A stretch of 64,000 nt of DNA from Mercurialis annua (taxonomy: Eukaryota; Streptophyta; Magnoliopsida; Malpighiales; Euphorbiaceae). Of this stretch, positions 1 through 10,194 are shown piece after piece. A program made the translations under genes and the position numbers. Position 1 is the first letter of the stretch; the number at the start of each line of letters is the position of its first letter. The stretch is taken from NCBI RefSeq assembly GCF_937616625.2, contig NC_065575.1:3293501-3357500 (forward strand). The letters are read 5' to 3'. The notes beneath the pieces were generated by a model. The model was given only the letters and a program-made list of their open reading frames with translations, had not been told where the DNA came from and did not search any database.

Positions 1-813
1 ATTAAAATTAGCAAATTCATAATACAAAGTACCAAGTTAACATGAGTTTAAGTGCAAAGATAATTCAAATTAAAAGAATTTAATACAATTATGGAGTTTG
101 GAGCAAATTCAAACACAAATCTCTTTCAAGCCAAAATTCGTAAACAAATAATTTGAGATAAAAAAAGTATATATATAGTTATTATTTATTTAAAAAATAA
201 ATGGTGAAAATTACCTATCAAAAAAGTATCAGCTCTTATTAACCCAGCCAAAGCCATAAAAATGGACTTTGCATGGTTGTGAATTGTACCGACTCCCATA
301 ACACACGAGTCTCACATGGAATAAAAGAGATGTCAAACTAAATTTTCGTAAACTAAAAGAGATAAGATCCATATTAATAAAAACAATCAATTTTAATAAA
401 GACAATTAAAAACTGAATTTTAATAAGGATAATTAAAAATTCAAATTAAATAAAAATAATTCAAATAATTTATTATAATATTATATTTATAATTTAATTA
501 ATATCTAATACATAAGGGGTTTTATACATCACCCAAGTGCTGAAATTTCAAATCAACTAGATATATATATAACGGGTCATACAAATATCACTTACGAGTC
601 GTAGAACTATAACCATGTGCTATAATTTTAAATTAAACAAAAGATAATTTATAAATATCATATAAATATCACTTACGGGTCATAGAGTTATCCAAAAATT
701 ATTAAAAACTAAATTATAATAAAATATTTTATTTAATTATTAAAATAATATATAATACATATAACGGGTCATGTGAATGTCGCTCACGTGCGTAGCACGT
801 GGCGAAACGTTAG
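1..813 (+). mobile_element. Non-autonomous Helitron, 3' part
   Basis: AT-rich sequence without coding potential that ends in a Helitron-like 3' terminus. A perfect 7-bp stem with a 3-nt loop (CACGTGC-GTA-GCACGTG, 785-801) is followed about 9 nt later by TTAG/T at 810-814, a one-base variant of the CTRR/T end of Helitrons. The sequence just before the hairpin, an 'acgggtcat' block at about 765, recurs before the other Helitron ends at 2230, 5105 and 5530. Weaker copies of the same subterminal block at about 570 and 680 suggest older ends inside this stretch. The 5' end lies outside the window or is too decayed to see. Confidence 0.6.
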
Positions 814-2277
814 TCTATCTATCTATCTATCTATAACTATACTATAAGAGCGAAGAGGGGGGGGGGACAGGCAAATTTACGATAATGGGTTTCATTAAGG
901 GTAAAATTAAAATTATAATTATTAAAGTAATACTAATTCAGTTTAAGTCTAACAAAAATAATAATTTCAAACGTACAAATTGATAAGGTAATAGTCATTC
1001 AGTAAAACTTTAATTCTAACAAAAAAACTAATTCTGATATAGAAATTATCTATGATTTAGTTAACTTTAGATAAAAGATAGGAGCAAATTGAGTTGGGAT
1101 TGCTGGTAGATAGTATTAAAGATAGGAGCAAATTCCATTAAAATTAAAATATTATCCTATTGAAGTGGTAGAGTTTGTGTATTACTTTGATGTTAATAAA
1201 TTTTGTTCTAATATAAAATAACAGAGCATTAACTTTCTGCATCATCACCTTGCCAAGCAGCAAATGACTGGTTTCGGTGGTGTGGTTAGTTTTGAGGTGA
1301 GTGTTTTTGGACTTCTTCATTTCTAGATAGATGACTGATATTGCATCTTTTCATGTTCTTATGTATAGCGATTTATATTATAAAGAGCTAATATCTGTTT
1401 AATGTTTGTGGTTAATGGGGATTTGTTGACCACCATAAAGTTTGTGAATGCACTGAAAATTCCATATATAGCTCCATCATTTGGTGGGTGTGAAAGCATC
1501 ATGGATCAACCAGCTATAATGTCTTACTGGTGAGTTATAAAACTGTTCATCTTATAGGGAGCCTTTAATAGATGGTATTTTTAGCTGTTGGGTGCTGCTA
1601 TTTTTTTGTTTTGTTTTTAGTCTCTTGAATTTGGTACAGAGATCTGAGCCAATCAAAGAGGGAAAAATACGGGATTAAAGATAACTTGGTGCGATTCAGC
1701 TTTGGAGTTGAGGACTTCGACGATCTGAAGGCCGATATACTTCAAGCCCTGGAGACCATATAGCTTGGTACATACCTGTCCTTTTGTTTTATTTTCTAAT
1801 TTTAAACTGTACGTCTTATGTGCTTTTTTTATTTATTTTTTTGGCTGTTTAACATGCTGCATGATTGACGATGGGTTTAGAAGTAGCTGTGGGTAAATAA
1901 TAAACTATTTTTTTTTATAAATGATAAATATAATAGCACACTAAATAATAAACTATTTAACAATAAATTTATAAAAGTGTTTTATTAATAAAAATTATAT
2001 TATTATATTTAATATTTAAAATAATACTTAACACATTACGGGTTATATAAATATCATTCATGCACGTAGCACTTTGTGTATTTATTTATTTATTTTTTGT
2101 AAGAATTTAATTTATATAAAAAATTGATTATAATAACTCATTACAAAATGGAGGAATTATATATAATAATTTATTACATATAATGGGTCAAACTAATATC
2201 AGTATATGCTCTAATATTATACATATAACGGGTCATATAAATATCGCTCACGTGCGTAGCCCGTGGCGAAACGCTAG
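814..2277 (+). mobile_element. Non-autonomous Helitron carrying a captured host gene fragment
   Basis: Starts directly after the previous Helitron end, in a TCTA repeat followed by an 'actataagagcg' and poly-G segment like the 5' ends of its neighbours. It ends with an almost perfect hairpin at 2249-2265 and CTAG/T at 2274-2278. A decayed internal terminus at about 2030-2075 ('tgcacgtagcac') means this could be two joined elements, with the gene fragment belonging to the first. The interior holds exons of a cystathionine gamma-synthase gene. Helitrons are known to capture gene pieces; that this is such a capture is inferred from the fragment lying between the two ends. Confidence 0.6.
1240..1763 (+). 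pseudogene. CGS1: Cystathionine gamma-synthase, last three exons, captured and broken
   Basis: Three exon remnants encode the C-terminus of plant cystathionine gamma-synthase, the PLP-dependent plastid enzyme that makes cystathionine from O-phosphohomoserine and cysteine in methionine synthesis. About 1240-1296 reads QMTGFGGVVSFE and is followed by a good donor (gtgagt). 1411-1529 includes KIPYIAPSFGGCES and DQPAIMSYW. About 1640-1763 includes YGIKDNLVRFSFGVEDFDD and ends LQALETI then TAG. Introns are still present, so this is genomic capture and not a retrocopy. Two lesions are visible: the acceptor before 1411 reads TG where AG is expected, and the Trp codon split across the last junction is now TGA because base 1640 is A. 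The N-terminal two-thirds of the enzyme, including the PLP lysine region, is absent, so no active enzyme is possible. The family assignment is firm from the sequence match. Confidence 0.88.
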
Positions 2278-2652
2278 TACTATATATAAAAGCACGGATG
2301 GGGGGGAGGACAGGCACATTTACCTAATAACCCCCCTTTTAATATATTATTAAATAACAGTTTTATGGTCATTAACTAATTGTTTATTTAATTTATTATT
2401 AAAAATATATTATAATTAGAATCCTAATAAGAATTAGAGTTCTAATTAGAATAGAATTATATTAGTACTATATATAAAAGCACGGATGGGGGGGGGAGGA
2501 CAGGCACATTTACCTAATAACCCCCCTTTTAATATATTATTAAATAACAGTTTTATGGTCATTAACTAATTGTTTATTTAATTTATTATTAAAAATATAT
2601 TATAATTAGAATCCTAATAAGAATTAGAGTTCTAATTAGAATAGAATTATAT
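2275..2652 (+). repeat. Tandem duplication of a 188-bp Helitron 5' segment
   Basis: 2275-2462 is repeated at 2463-2652 almost without change; the second copy has two extra G in the poly-G run. Each copy begins TAGTACTATATATAAAAGC, continues through the poly-G and 'aggacaggcac' segment, and ends in 'tagaattatatta'. The near-identity implies a recent duplication. Confidence 0.85.
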
Positions 2653-3381
2653 TATTTTTTATAGATAAACAAAAGCCTTGCACGGCAAGGACAAAATAAA
2701 GAAAACTAATTCTTATGCATAGCTCCTACATCCATACTGCTATCAAGATCAGCCACGAATAAATCCAATTGTTTGGAATTTTTTCAATCCAAATGCTTTA
2801 AGGAACTAATTTATAGAAGTGAACATTGCTATTTCACTAAAAAAAATAGTAATGGCAAAACAAACAACGTTAATTTTGTTTTGGTTTTTGTATCATATTT
2901 TACTGTTACAAAGTTAAATTCTACTTATTAAGAAAATAAAGAAAATGAAAATCTTAGTATGGATTTAATAAAGAAAATAAAGAGTTTAACATGGATTGAA
3001 AAACTACATTATATATAACAGATTAAATACTAAAATATAATAAAATTAATATTTAAAATTATTACTTGCTACAAACTATTATTACTACTATTAACAATTG
3101 CAAAATAATAGTAGTAATAATAGTATAAATAATATATCGTATAGATATAGATTAATTAGAGCTATAAATAAGGATAAATTTAAAATAATTAGAGTACTAA
3201 TTACTACTATAATCATAAAATTTATAATTATAAAATTTAAGTATTAATTAAAAATGTTAAACTATTAAAATAATCATCTAAAGTATTAAATAAGATAATT
3301 AAATATATTTAATTAACTATTATTTGATAATCTGACGAGTCACACTACGAGTCATGTGTGAAACACGTAAAGCGACACTAA
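2463..3381 (+). mobile_element. Non-autonomous Helitron
   Basis: The 5' end is the 'actatatataaaagcacgg' plus poly-G segment; the preceding 2278-2462 is a duplicate of that 5' end. The 3' end is a decayed hairpin near 3350-3370 ('atgtgtgaaacacgt') followed by CTAA/T at 3378-3382. The interior is AT-rich and non-coding, with alternating runs of 'taataatag' and 'ctattattac' around 3060-3130 that can fold back. Confidence 0.5.
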
Positions 3382-4208
3382 TTTATACTATATATAAAAG
3401 CACGGATGGGGGGAGGACAAATTTATTGAATAATCCTTTTCAGTTTATTACTAAATAAAAGTTTTATAGTCATTAACTAATTAGTTATTTAATTAATCAC
3501 TATTGTAATTAAAGTACTAATTACAATAGTGATTAATTATAATAATTTCTTGCTATAAATAAATGCTCCATATAGACAATTTCTTGGACATGGAATGCTC
3601 CATATGTGGCTTCACCAGCATATTATTCTGAAGATAAAATATAGACAAAGGCTATTTTTTTTCGGCCTAATTATTTAAAAACCATTCACCTTATAACTTT
3701 TTTTTATTTATACCATGACCTAGGAAAATTTTCAATTGTACCCTATTTTTGATTTGTATGTTTCATCTCTACCCTAATGAGTTGAATTGACCTATTTTCT
3801 TTTGAAAAGGAGTTTAAATTAGTCCTTCATTTTTAACCTATATTCTGATTAAACGTTAATATTAATCATTTATATATCTTGTTTTTAATATTTTCATCTT
3901 TAAATTAATTAAATTATCTAAATTTTTAATTTTGGGGTACAAATGAAACATAAAAATCAAATGAAAAAAAGTTAAAAGGTGGGTGGTTTTTAAATAATTA
4001 GGCCTTGTTTTTCTTTCAATAAAAGCAGCAAATGCCTAAATCAATATGAGATGCCATACACTTGACAAAGCCAAGAGCTTAAGCTAGCAGAAGACCAACG
4101 AGCTATAGTTCAAATATTTAATTTTTTTTAATATATTTTTATAAAACGTAATAATAAATTGACATGTCACATCACGAGCCACGTGCATAGCACGTAATGC
4201 AAAACTAG
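3382..4208 (+). mobile_element. Non-autonomous Helitron
   Basis: The 5' segment 'tactatatataaaagcacgg' at about 3386 is followed by a body nearly identical to that at 5630-5720 ('cagtttattactaaataaaag', 'gtcattaactaattag'). The 3' end has a 6-bp stem (ACGTGC-ATA-GCACGT, about 4180-4195) and CTAG/T at 4205-4209. No coding sequence was seen. Confidence 0.6.
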
Positions 4209-5153
4209 TAACTATCTTATATGTGGGAAGGGGGAGGGGAGGGACAGACAAAATTACGATAATAGTGTTTATTAATAGGTTAATTATAATAAGAATTCAA
4301 AGTGTTTAACTAGAATTAAAATTCAAGGTGTTTAACTAGAATAAAAATTCATAATAATTACAATAAGAATTAAAAAAAATGTATATAACTGCGATGAGAG
4401 GATAAACTTGACGAAAAAAGAGAGGATGTCACCACTTGAGTATATGTTTAGGTAAAGTTGCTAAGTTAACGAAAATTAATGCAAGATTGTTTTCTGTTGT
4501 AGGCAACTAATGCAAAATTAATTAGAATTCTAATAAAACACAACAAAATAGAAGTTATAATTCAAAAGGTATCTCTCTCTTTATATATGTATATTGATCC
4601 TTATTAAGATGGAATTTAAATTTTTAATCAATATATTTGAATAAGGTTAATATAGCATCTATGTGTTTGATCTACATAAAGAAGAATTGTCAGATTTAAA
4701 AATCAATTCTAAGGTAAACTTTATTTTATTAATTTTAGCTATAAATTAGTTGAAGCTATTGTTTACATTAATTTTATTTAATATTTGCTAATTTCAAATT
4801 ATGCTCTATTCTTTTTATTGATTTTCTTTGTACTTATGATATAGATAAGTAGATTTGACCTCTATTATTTTGAATTATTACGCTCTAAGCTAAAAAGTGA
4901 TATTAATAATAATAATACACTGATAATAGCCAGAAAATTAAAGCTTGTAGCTTTATTTTTCTAATTAAAGCATAAGTGACATATACATATATGAAATGTA
5001 CCACTTATTTATTAAAATTAAAAACTCAACTAATAGAATATGAAATAATAAATTATTAAAAAGTCATATTATATTTATAATTAAATTAATATTTAAAATA
5101 CATAACGGGTCATATAAATATGTCTCACGTGCGTAGCACGTAGAGAAAAAGTA
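4209..5153 (+). mobile_element. Non-autonomous Helitron, 3' end decayed
   Basis: The 5' segment 'aactatcttatatgtggg' plus a G-rich run follows directly on the previous CTAG/T. At the other end the hairpin CACGTGCGTAGCACGT (about 5126-5141) is intact, but the terminal CTRR has become 'gtacct'. The interior carries an 18-nt direct repeat ('caaggtgtttaactagaa') at about 4300-4340. Confidence 0.5.
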
Positions 5154-5160
5154 CCTTATA

Positions 5161-5579
5161 ATCTATATATCTATGTCTATAATTATTCTATAAATGTGAG
5201 ACGGGTAAACAAATTTACAAACTTAACCTTTAACCTTAAGTACATATTAACATTAATGATATTCAAATTCTTGTAATTAGTTGGCTATCAAATTAATGGA
5301 ATTTACTATTTTGGAATTTACTATTTTGGAATTTATTAATCCCGAAAGATATTTTAAAAGTTGATAGAGTCCATATTAAGACATTCCACAAGGTGGCCTT
5401 TTTTTTATTTAAATTGAAATAGATTCCTATAAAAATAAAAACAAATAGAAGTTTAATTTTAATTTATAATTATTATGAAATTCTCCAAAATAACAAAAGT
5501 ACCGACATGCATATATATAATTACAAATAACGGGTCATATTAATATCGCTCACGTGCGTAGTACGTGGCGAAATGCTAG
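5161..5579 (+). mobile_element. Short non-autonomous Helitron
   Basis: Starts in an 'atctatatatctatgtctat' stretch followed by a reduced G-run ('gtgagacgggtaaac'). It ends in the hairpin at about 5550-5567 and CTAG/T at 5576-5580. About 420 bp, non-coding. A 16-nt motif ('tggaatttactatttt') is repeated in tandem near 5300-5335. Confidence 0.5.
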
Positions 5580-5830
5580 TACTATATAAAAAGCACGGAT
5601 GGGGGGGGGGGGGACAGACAAATTTACTGAATAATCTTTTTCAGTTTACTACTAAATAAAAGTTTTATAGTCATTAACTAATTAGTTATTTAATTAATCA
5701 CTATTGTAATTAAAGTTCTAATTAGAATAGGTATCTAAATTATCTCCAATTTAATTTTTAGTATGTAAAAAATAACTAAATTATCTTCAAATTATTAGGA
5801 ATACCTATCTTTTATTTTGATTGAACTATA
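5580..5830 (+). mobile_element. Helitron 5' end fragment
   Basis: Begins 'tactatataaaaagcacgg', then a 13-G run and 'acagacaaatttactg', abutting the CTAG/T of the previous element. The following approximately 100 bp match the Helitron at 3382. No matching 3' end could be found before the copia sequence at 6.9 kb, so the length is uncertain. Confidence 0.45.
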
Positions 5831-6109
5831 AAATTAAAATACTGTATTTGGTCCGGTTAGGGATGGCAATTTGACCCATCCATCTGCTTTTATGAAATCT
5901 ACTTTATTCAACTCTTGTCCCCCTCTTTATAAACGTGGGTTGGGTATGGATTCGGGAAGGAGAAAAAAGACTCTCTCTCTTAATTGAATTCATTAATTTC
6001 TGATTATTTTAAGAGGAAATTTTCAATAATTGTTTTTAAATTTTTTTCCATGTGTTATTTAGATTTTGGACCTCTTTTTATCTTACATCTTTTTTATTGG
6101 CTAATAATA

Positions 6110-6535
6110 ATCCATGGTTCCTGACTTTTAAGAATACTGACACAAAATCTCTTAATGTTTAAAAACAGATACAAAATCTCCTGATTTTTGTGGCGGCACT
6201 CACAAAACCCCATAAACCTCAAATATGACGAAAATACGTCTGACGCCGTCATTTTCAGTCAACTGTCATTCTTCAAAAAAAACTGATAGCGACACGTCAT
6301 CTGCCACGTCAACAAAGTACTTTAAAAAATTCAAACACCCAAAATACCTCTAATTTAATTTAGAAAAAAACAAAAAAAAAACAAACCAATTTAATCCAAC
6401 CTAAATCATTCGATTAACCCAACAACCGAACCAACCACCAACCCCACCAATCACCCAACCACCGCCGAAAATTTTTCCGGTCATCTTCTCTGATTTGAAG
6501 ATGATCGGAAAATTTCCGGTCATAAAAAAACAGAG
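6110..6535. repeat. Interspersed repeat, copy A
   Basis: A non-coding segment that resembles 62060-62480 on the same strand. Shared landmarks in order are 'ccatgg...ctgacttttaag', 'tgtttaaaaac', 'tgtggcggc.ctcacaaaac', then an A- and C-rich tail with many 'aaccaacc' and 'accacc' words. A short inverted repeat (tttccggtcatcttc / gaagatgatcggaaa) lies at about 6473-6515. The transposon class is not recognisable. Confidence 0.5.
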
Positions 6536-6544
6536 AATCTGTTC

Positions 6545-6942
6545 TCTAAAAATTATTATTTGACCGTATAATCCATTAATTTAACCGAGTAATTTGTATA
6601 TCATCCTTAAATTTGTATTACAAAATAATTTTTCAAATATTTATGAATTCTCTCAAAATAATCCAAATAACATAAAATATGGATATTAATAAATTTTCCA
6701 CCTTAGCGTCCTTATTTTATTTAACAATTTTTTTCTCTAAATTTCTCATTTAATCCTAGCATGCTTAACTCAATATCCAAATATTAATTTTTCCATTAAT
6801 TTAATCCCATAAATAATCCAATTTATTTAAAAACATTATCCTTCGCCCAATTTTCGGAAATTTTCCATATTTATAACTTTAATTGGCTAAAATAATATAA
6901 ATAATCCATTATATATTTTTGCCAGAAATACGGGATATTACA
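6545..6942 (-). mobile_element. LTR fragment of a TGTAATA...-type retrotransposon
   Basis: Read on the minus strand, the segment starts TGTAATATCCCGTATTTC at 6942, very like the starts of the two complete LTRs at 16013 and 25872. It interrupts the copia RNase H reading frame exactly at this point. The other LTR end (TGTCACGACCC on the plus strand) is not found upstream, so the copy is truncated. The left boundary is a guess. Confidence 0.4.
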
Positions 6943-8091
6943 ACATGACATTGTAGAAATCTTGAGTTCTTTTAGCAAAAATGTTACCTATTATAATTCA
7001 GTAACCGCCGTAGATAAAGCATGATACTCTGCTTCAATTGAAGATTTTGCAACAACCTTTTGTTTTTGTGATCCCCAAGATATGATATTCGAGCCATAGA
7101 AAATACAGAAACTGGTAATGGACTTGCGATCATCAACTGAGCTAGCCCAATCACTGTCACAATAAGTTGAAGTTTGAATGGATGGACTGTTTTTTAGCAG
7201 AATATCATGATTGAGAGGGCACGAAGATAGCAAATAATTCTTTTAATGGCTGTCCAATGTGCATCAGTCAGACTATGCATGAATTATGAAACTTTGTTAA
7301 CACTATAGGCAATATCAGTTCTGGTCAGAGACAGATATTGCAGCCCCCGGCCCAACTATGCTTCGATAGTGGCTTGAATTTGGGACTGCATTACCGATGG
7401 TGAGAGACAACTTCACCTTGCTGTCAGCCGGTGATGAGATCCCTTTTGCTTGATCCATTTTTGCTTTGTATAGCAAGTCCCGAATGTATTTCTTCTGAGT
7501 TAAGTGTAGTCCGGTAGGCAGTCAAGTAGCTTTAACGCCCAAAAAATAGTAAAATTTACAAAAATCTTTGATGGCTGATTCCTTTGTCAAATATGTGATA
7601 ACTGATTGCATAAACAGCTTGTCGTTCCTTGTGGTGATTATATCATCAACGTAGATCAGAAAATAGGCCTGAATGTTGCCATTGCCATAATAGTACATTG
7701 AACAATTAGTTGTGGAACTAGTGAAGCCAAGAAGAACAAGTACTAAAGAGAGCTTTTTGTACCATTGACGAGGTGCTTGTTTGAGACCATATAAAAATTT
7801 CCAAAGTTTGCAAACACAGTTCGGATTATCCAGATGAGAAAATCCAGGAGTTTGAGTCATAAATACCTTCTCATCAAGACTACCATGAAGAAAAGAATTG
7901 GATACATCAAGTTGCTTGATAGACCAATTGTTGGAGATGGCTATGGACAGTGGTACACGAACTATTGTCGAACGAATGGCAGGGTCATAGGTGTCATGAA
8001 AATTAATGCTCGGTTGTTGATGAAATCCTTTTGCCACTAACCGTGCTTTATAACTGTTGAAACAATTGCTGTTTGAAACTTAGAATTCTGA
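6943..8091 (-). pseudogene. Ty1/copia pol fragment: reverse transcriptase and RNase H
   Basis: A broken minus-strand piece of a copia polyprotein. The RT part (about 8091-7522) includes YKARLVAKGF, LDVSNSFLHG, LYGLKQAPRQWY and the catalytic YVDD motif. It continues through a frame-broken linker (7510-7250; LHLTQKKYIRDLLYKAKMD, typical of the RT to RNase H connection). It ends in RNase H (7233-6943) with YCDSDWA, DRKS and KSSIEAEYHALS, holding the catalytic D and E. At least two frame changes and an LTR fragment inserted at 6942 make it non-functional. Gag, protease and integrase are missing; sequence upstream of RT passes directly into GC-richer DNA with a possible LTR. The family assignment is secure from the motifs. 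Confidence 0.88.
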
Positions 8092-8187
8092 AAAGGCTGA
8101 GTCGCGGACTAGGTCGCTCTCTTTTAGACGTTTCGCGACTCAGCTCGAAGGTGCAAAGCTGACGATCAACTACGTCGTCCCTAGGAT

Positions 8188-8735
8188 TAGGGATGAGCAA
8201 CGGTCGGTTCGGTTATCGAACCGCCCAAAAATTCAAAACCGTTCGGTTTTTTAAAAAATTTGGTCACCGAACCGTATTAACCAAATTATACCAAAACCAT
8301 ATTAACCAAACCAAAATATTACGGTTCGGTTTGGTTCGGTTCGGTCGAAAACCGTAATATTTTTGTATGGTTTTTAGAAAGAAAAAAAAACAGTTTTTTA
8401 AAAAATAAATAAAAAAATGGAAAAATTTAACCTAAAGAGTACATGTGCTTTAAATTAAATCTATATTTATCGTTTTTTATTATAAAACTATAAAATTAGA
8501 CAAGTTTAATATATAAATGTGAGTATATGAAAGTTTAAAATAACATAATTTTTAAATACGGTCGGTTCGGTTATTACGGTTATTTTTTTGTAAAAACCTT
8601 AAACCGAACCGAATAGTCAAAATTTTAAAAATTCGGACCGTAACCGAACCATATTTTCAAATTATATTTTGGTTTGATTAATTCGGTTTGGTTCGGTTCG
8701 GTTATTCGGTTTTGACCGTTTAATGCTCACCCCTA
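8188..8735. mobile_element. hAT-type MITE with perfect 8-bp target duplication
   Basis: A 548-bp non-coding element with terminal inverted repeats TAGGGATGAGCA / TAGGGGTGAGCA. It is bounded by identical 8-bp duplications CCTAGGAT at 8180-8187 and 8736-8743. The subterminal regions are dense in 'ggttcggt' words in both orientations and can fold back. 8-bp duplications with TA(G)GGGTG termini are characteristic of hAT elements. Related copies lie at 22240-22994 and 44446-45006. Confidence 0.9.
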
Positions 8736-8743
8736 CCTAGGAT

Positions 8744-9065
8744 AAAACAGCCGAACAGTACTGCCACCACTGCACTGTGATGACAGCTCAATAACACTTA
8801 TTCAGATTGCTCAAGATCAAAATTATAAACACAGATTGTGTTTTCTTTTTACTCAAGACTGAACTCTGTAATTCTAGCGTAGAAAACAAATGAGAGGACA
8901 ACCTCTATTTATAGGAAAATCGAAGGGGACAAAGCATTAAAAGCCATAAAAACTGAAATCTGTTTTAAATGAAATAAAATCAGTCAAATGAAATTAAATA
9001 CGAGGGAGCTGATTCAGGAAGAGTGTTTTGTTGCAAAAAATTCAAATAAAAACGTTATAAAAATT
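8744..9065 (-). other. Possible copia LTR remnant with TATA box
   Basis: On the minus strand a TATA-like CTATAAATAG is centred near 8915, upstream of GC-richer sequence that leads, once the hAT MITE is removed, towards the copia RT fragment. This would fit a 5' LTR of an internally deleted copia element. No LTR ends or primer binding site were found, so this is a weak inference. A palindromic segment (gagtcgcgg...ccgcgactc-like) lies at about 8100-8145, on the other side of the MITE. Confidence 0.25.
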
Positions 9066-10110
9066 AGTGTTCGAACCGAACCAATCAAAGCAAACCACAT
9101 CAGACCAGGCCAGGTCAGGCCGACCGGACGGACCATCTGATGCACACCTAGCACACATATCAACTAAATTGCAGCTAACACAAACATCAAAAGACAATCC
9201 TAACTTCATAGTCTATACATTTAGCCCTTTTTCAAAAAACAAAAATTTCAAAACATGCACAATGACGAAATAACCCCACTCAATGATATGAAACAATTTG
9301 ATTATCTTTTGGTTCTTATCTATAAACTCAATAACAACTTGACAGTAACAGATATGTCGAAACCAATTTACTATCAAAGTTTAGTTAATAACGTTTCTCT
9401 TAAGCATATCATCAAATACCTTATAGGCTTCCTCAACATCACTACACCATGAATCGTCTTCTTCAATGGTTGATGGCTATGCTGGACCACATCGAGAAGA
9501 AGACAAATCTCAAAATTCAATGGTTGATGACTATGCTGAACCATAGCATGCATAATCATCGGATCCCAGTTCGACCGGCCGGTCAGGTTTTTAAAACGTT
9601 GAGTTATATGTATATGTGTTCTATATTTAAAAAAAAATGACTTAAGCATTTAACATTATTTTATTTTTTTATTTTTTTTATTTATGATCTTATTTTTTAA
9701 AATTTTCAATTTTAATTTATTTATAAATTTTCAGTTTTAATTATAACTATCTATTCAAATTGGAATGGAAAAAAATCAAAAATATCTTTTATATTGCTTC
9801 ATATTATTCCAATTTATATTTTTATTATAAATTTTTTAAAAATAAAGTAATTAATATACAGAGTACATATATTTAAATTTTTCCACTTCGACTTTGACAA
9901 ATGATTGATTAAAACTGTAAATTGAAAACTGAGCTAAAAGTGAAAAAATTTAAGCCATTAATAAAAAAAAAGTCAAAAAGGTAAAATATACTTTGATGAT
10001 TGAGCAATAAAAAATTGGTGGGTCTAATCCAATAATTGTTGAATAATTTATCAATTAAAATACTTAATTAATAAAAAATAAATACAATTTAATATCTTAC
10101 CTCTTGAAAA
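9066..10110. other. Non-coding, AT-rich
   Basis: No gene or recognisable transposon. The only structure seen is a 26-nt motif beginning 'caatggttgatg' repeated at about 9462 and 9519, and strongly AT-rich sequence from 9640 up to the promoter of the next gene. Confidence 0.5.
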
Positions 10111-10117
10111 TATTTTC

Positions 10118-10125
10118 TATAAATA
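10118..10125 (+). promoter_or_regulatory. TATA box of the secreted-protein gene
   Basis: TATAAATA lies 70 bp upstream of the ATG, in the context TATAAATACTGCCTCAG. The paralogous gene on the other strand has TATAAATACTGGCCTCAG at the equivalent place (50493-50476), so core promoter and leader are conserved between the two copies. Confidence 0.75.
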
Positions 10126-10194
10126 CTGCCTCAGTTTTCCTTCATCAGACATCCTAAGCTTCTTTCATCAAATCCCCCATTTCATCAAGTCATA

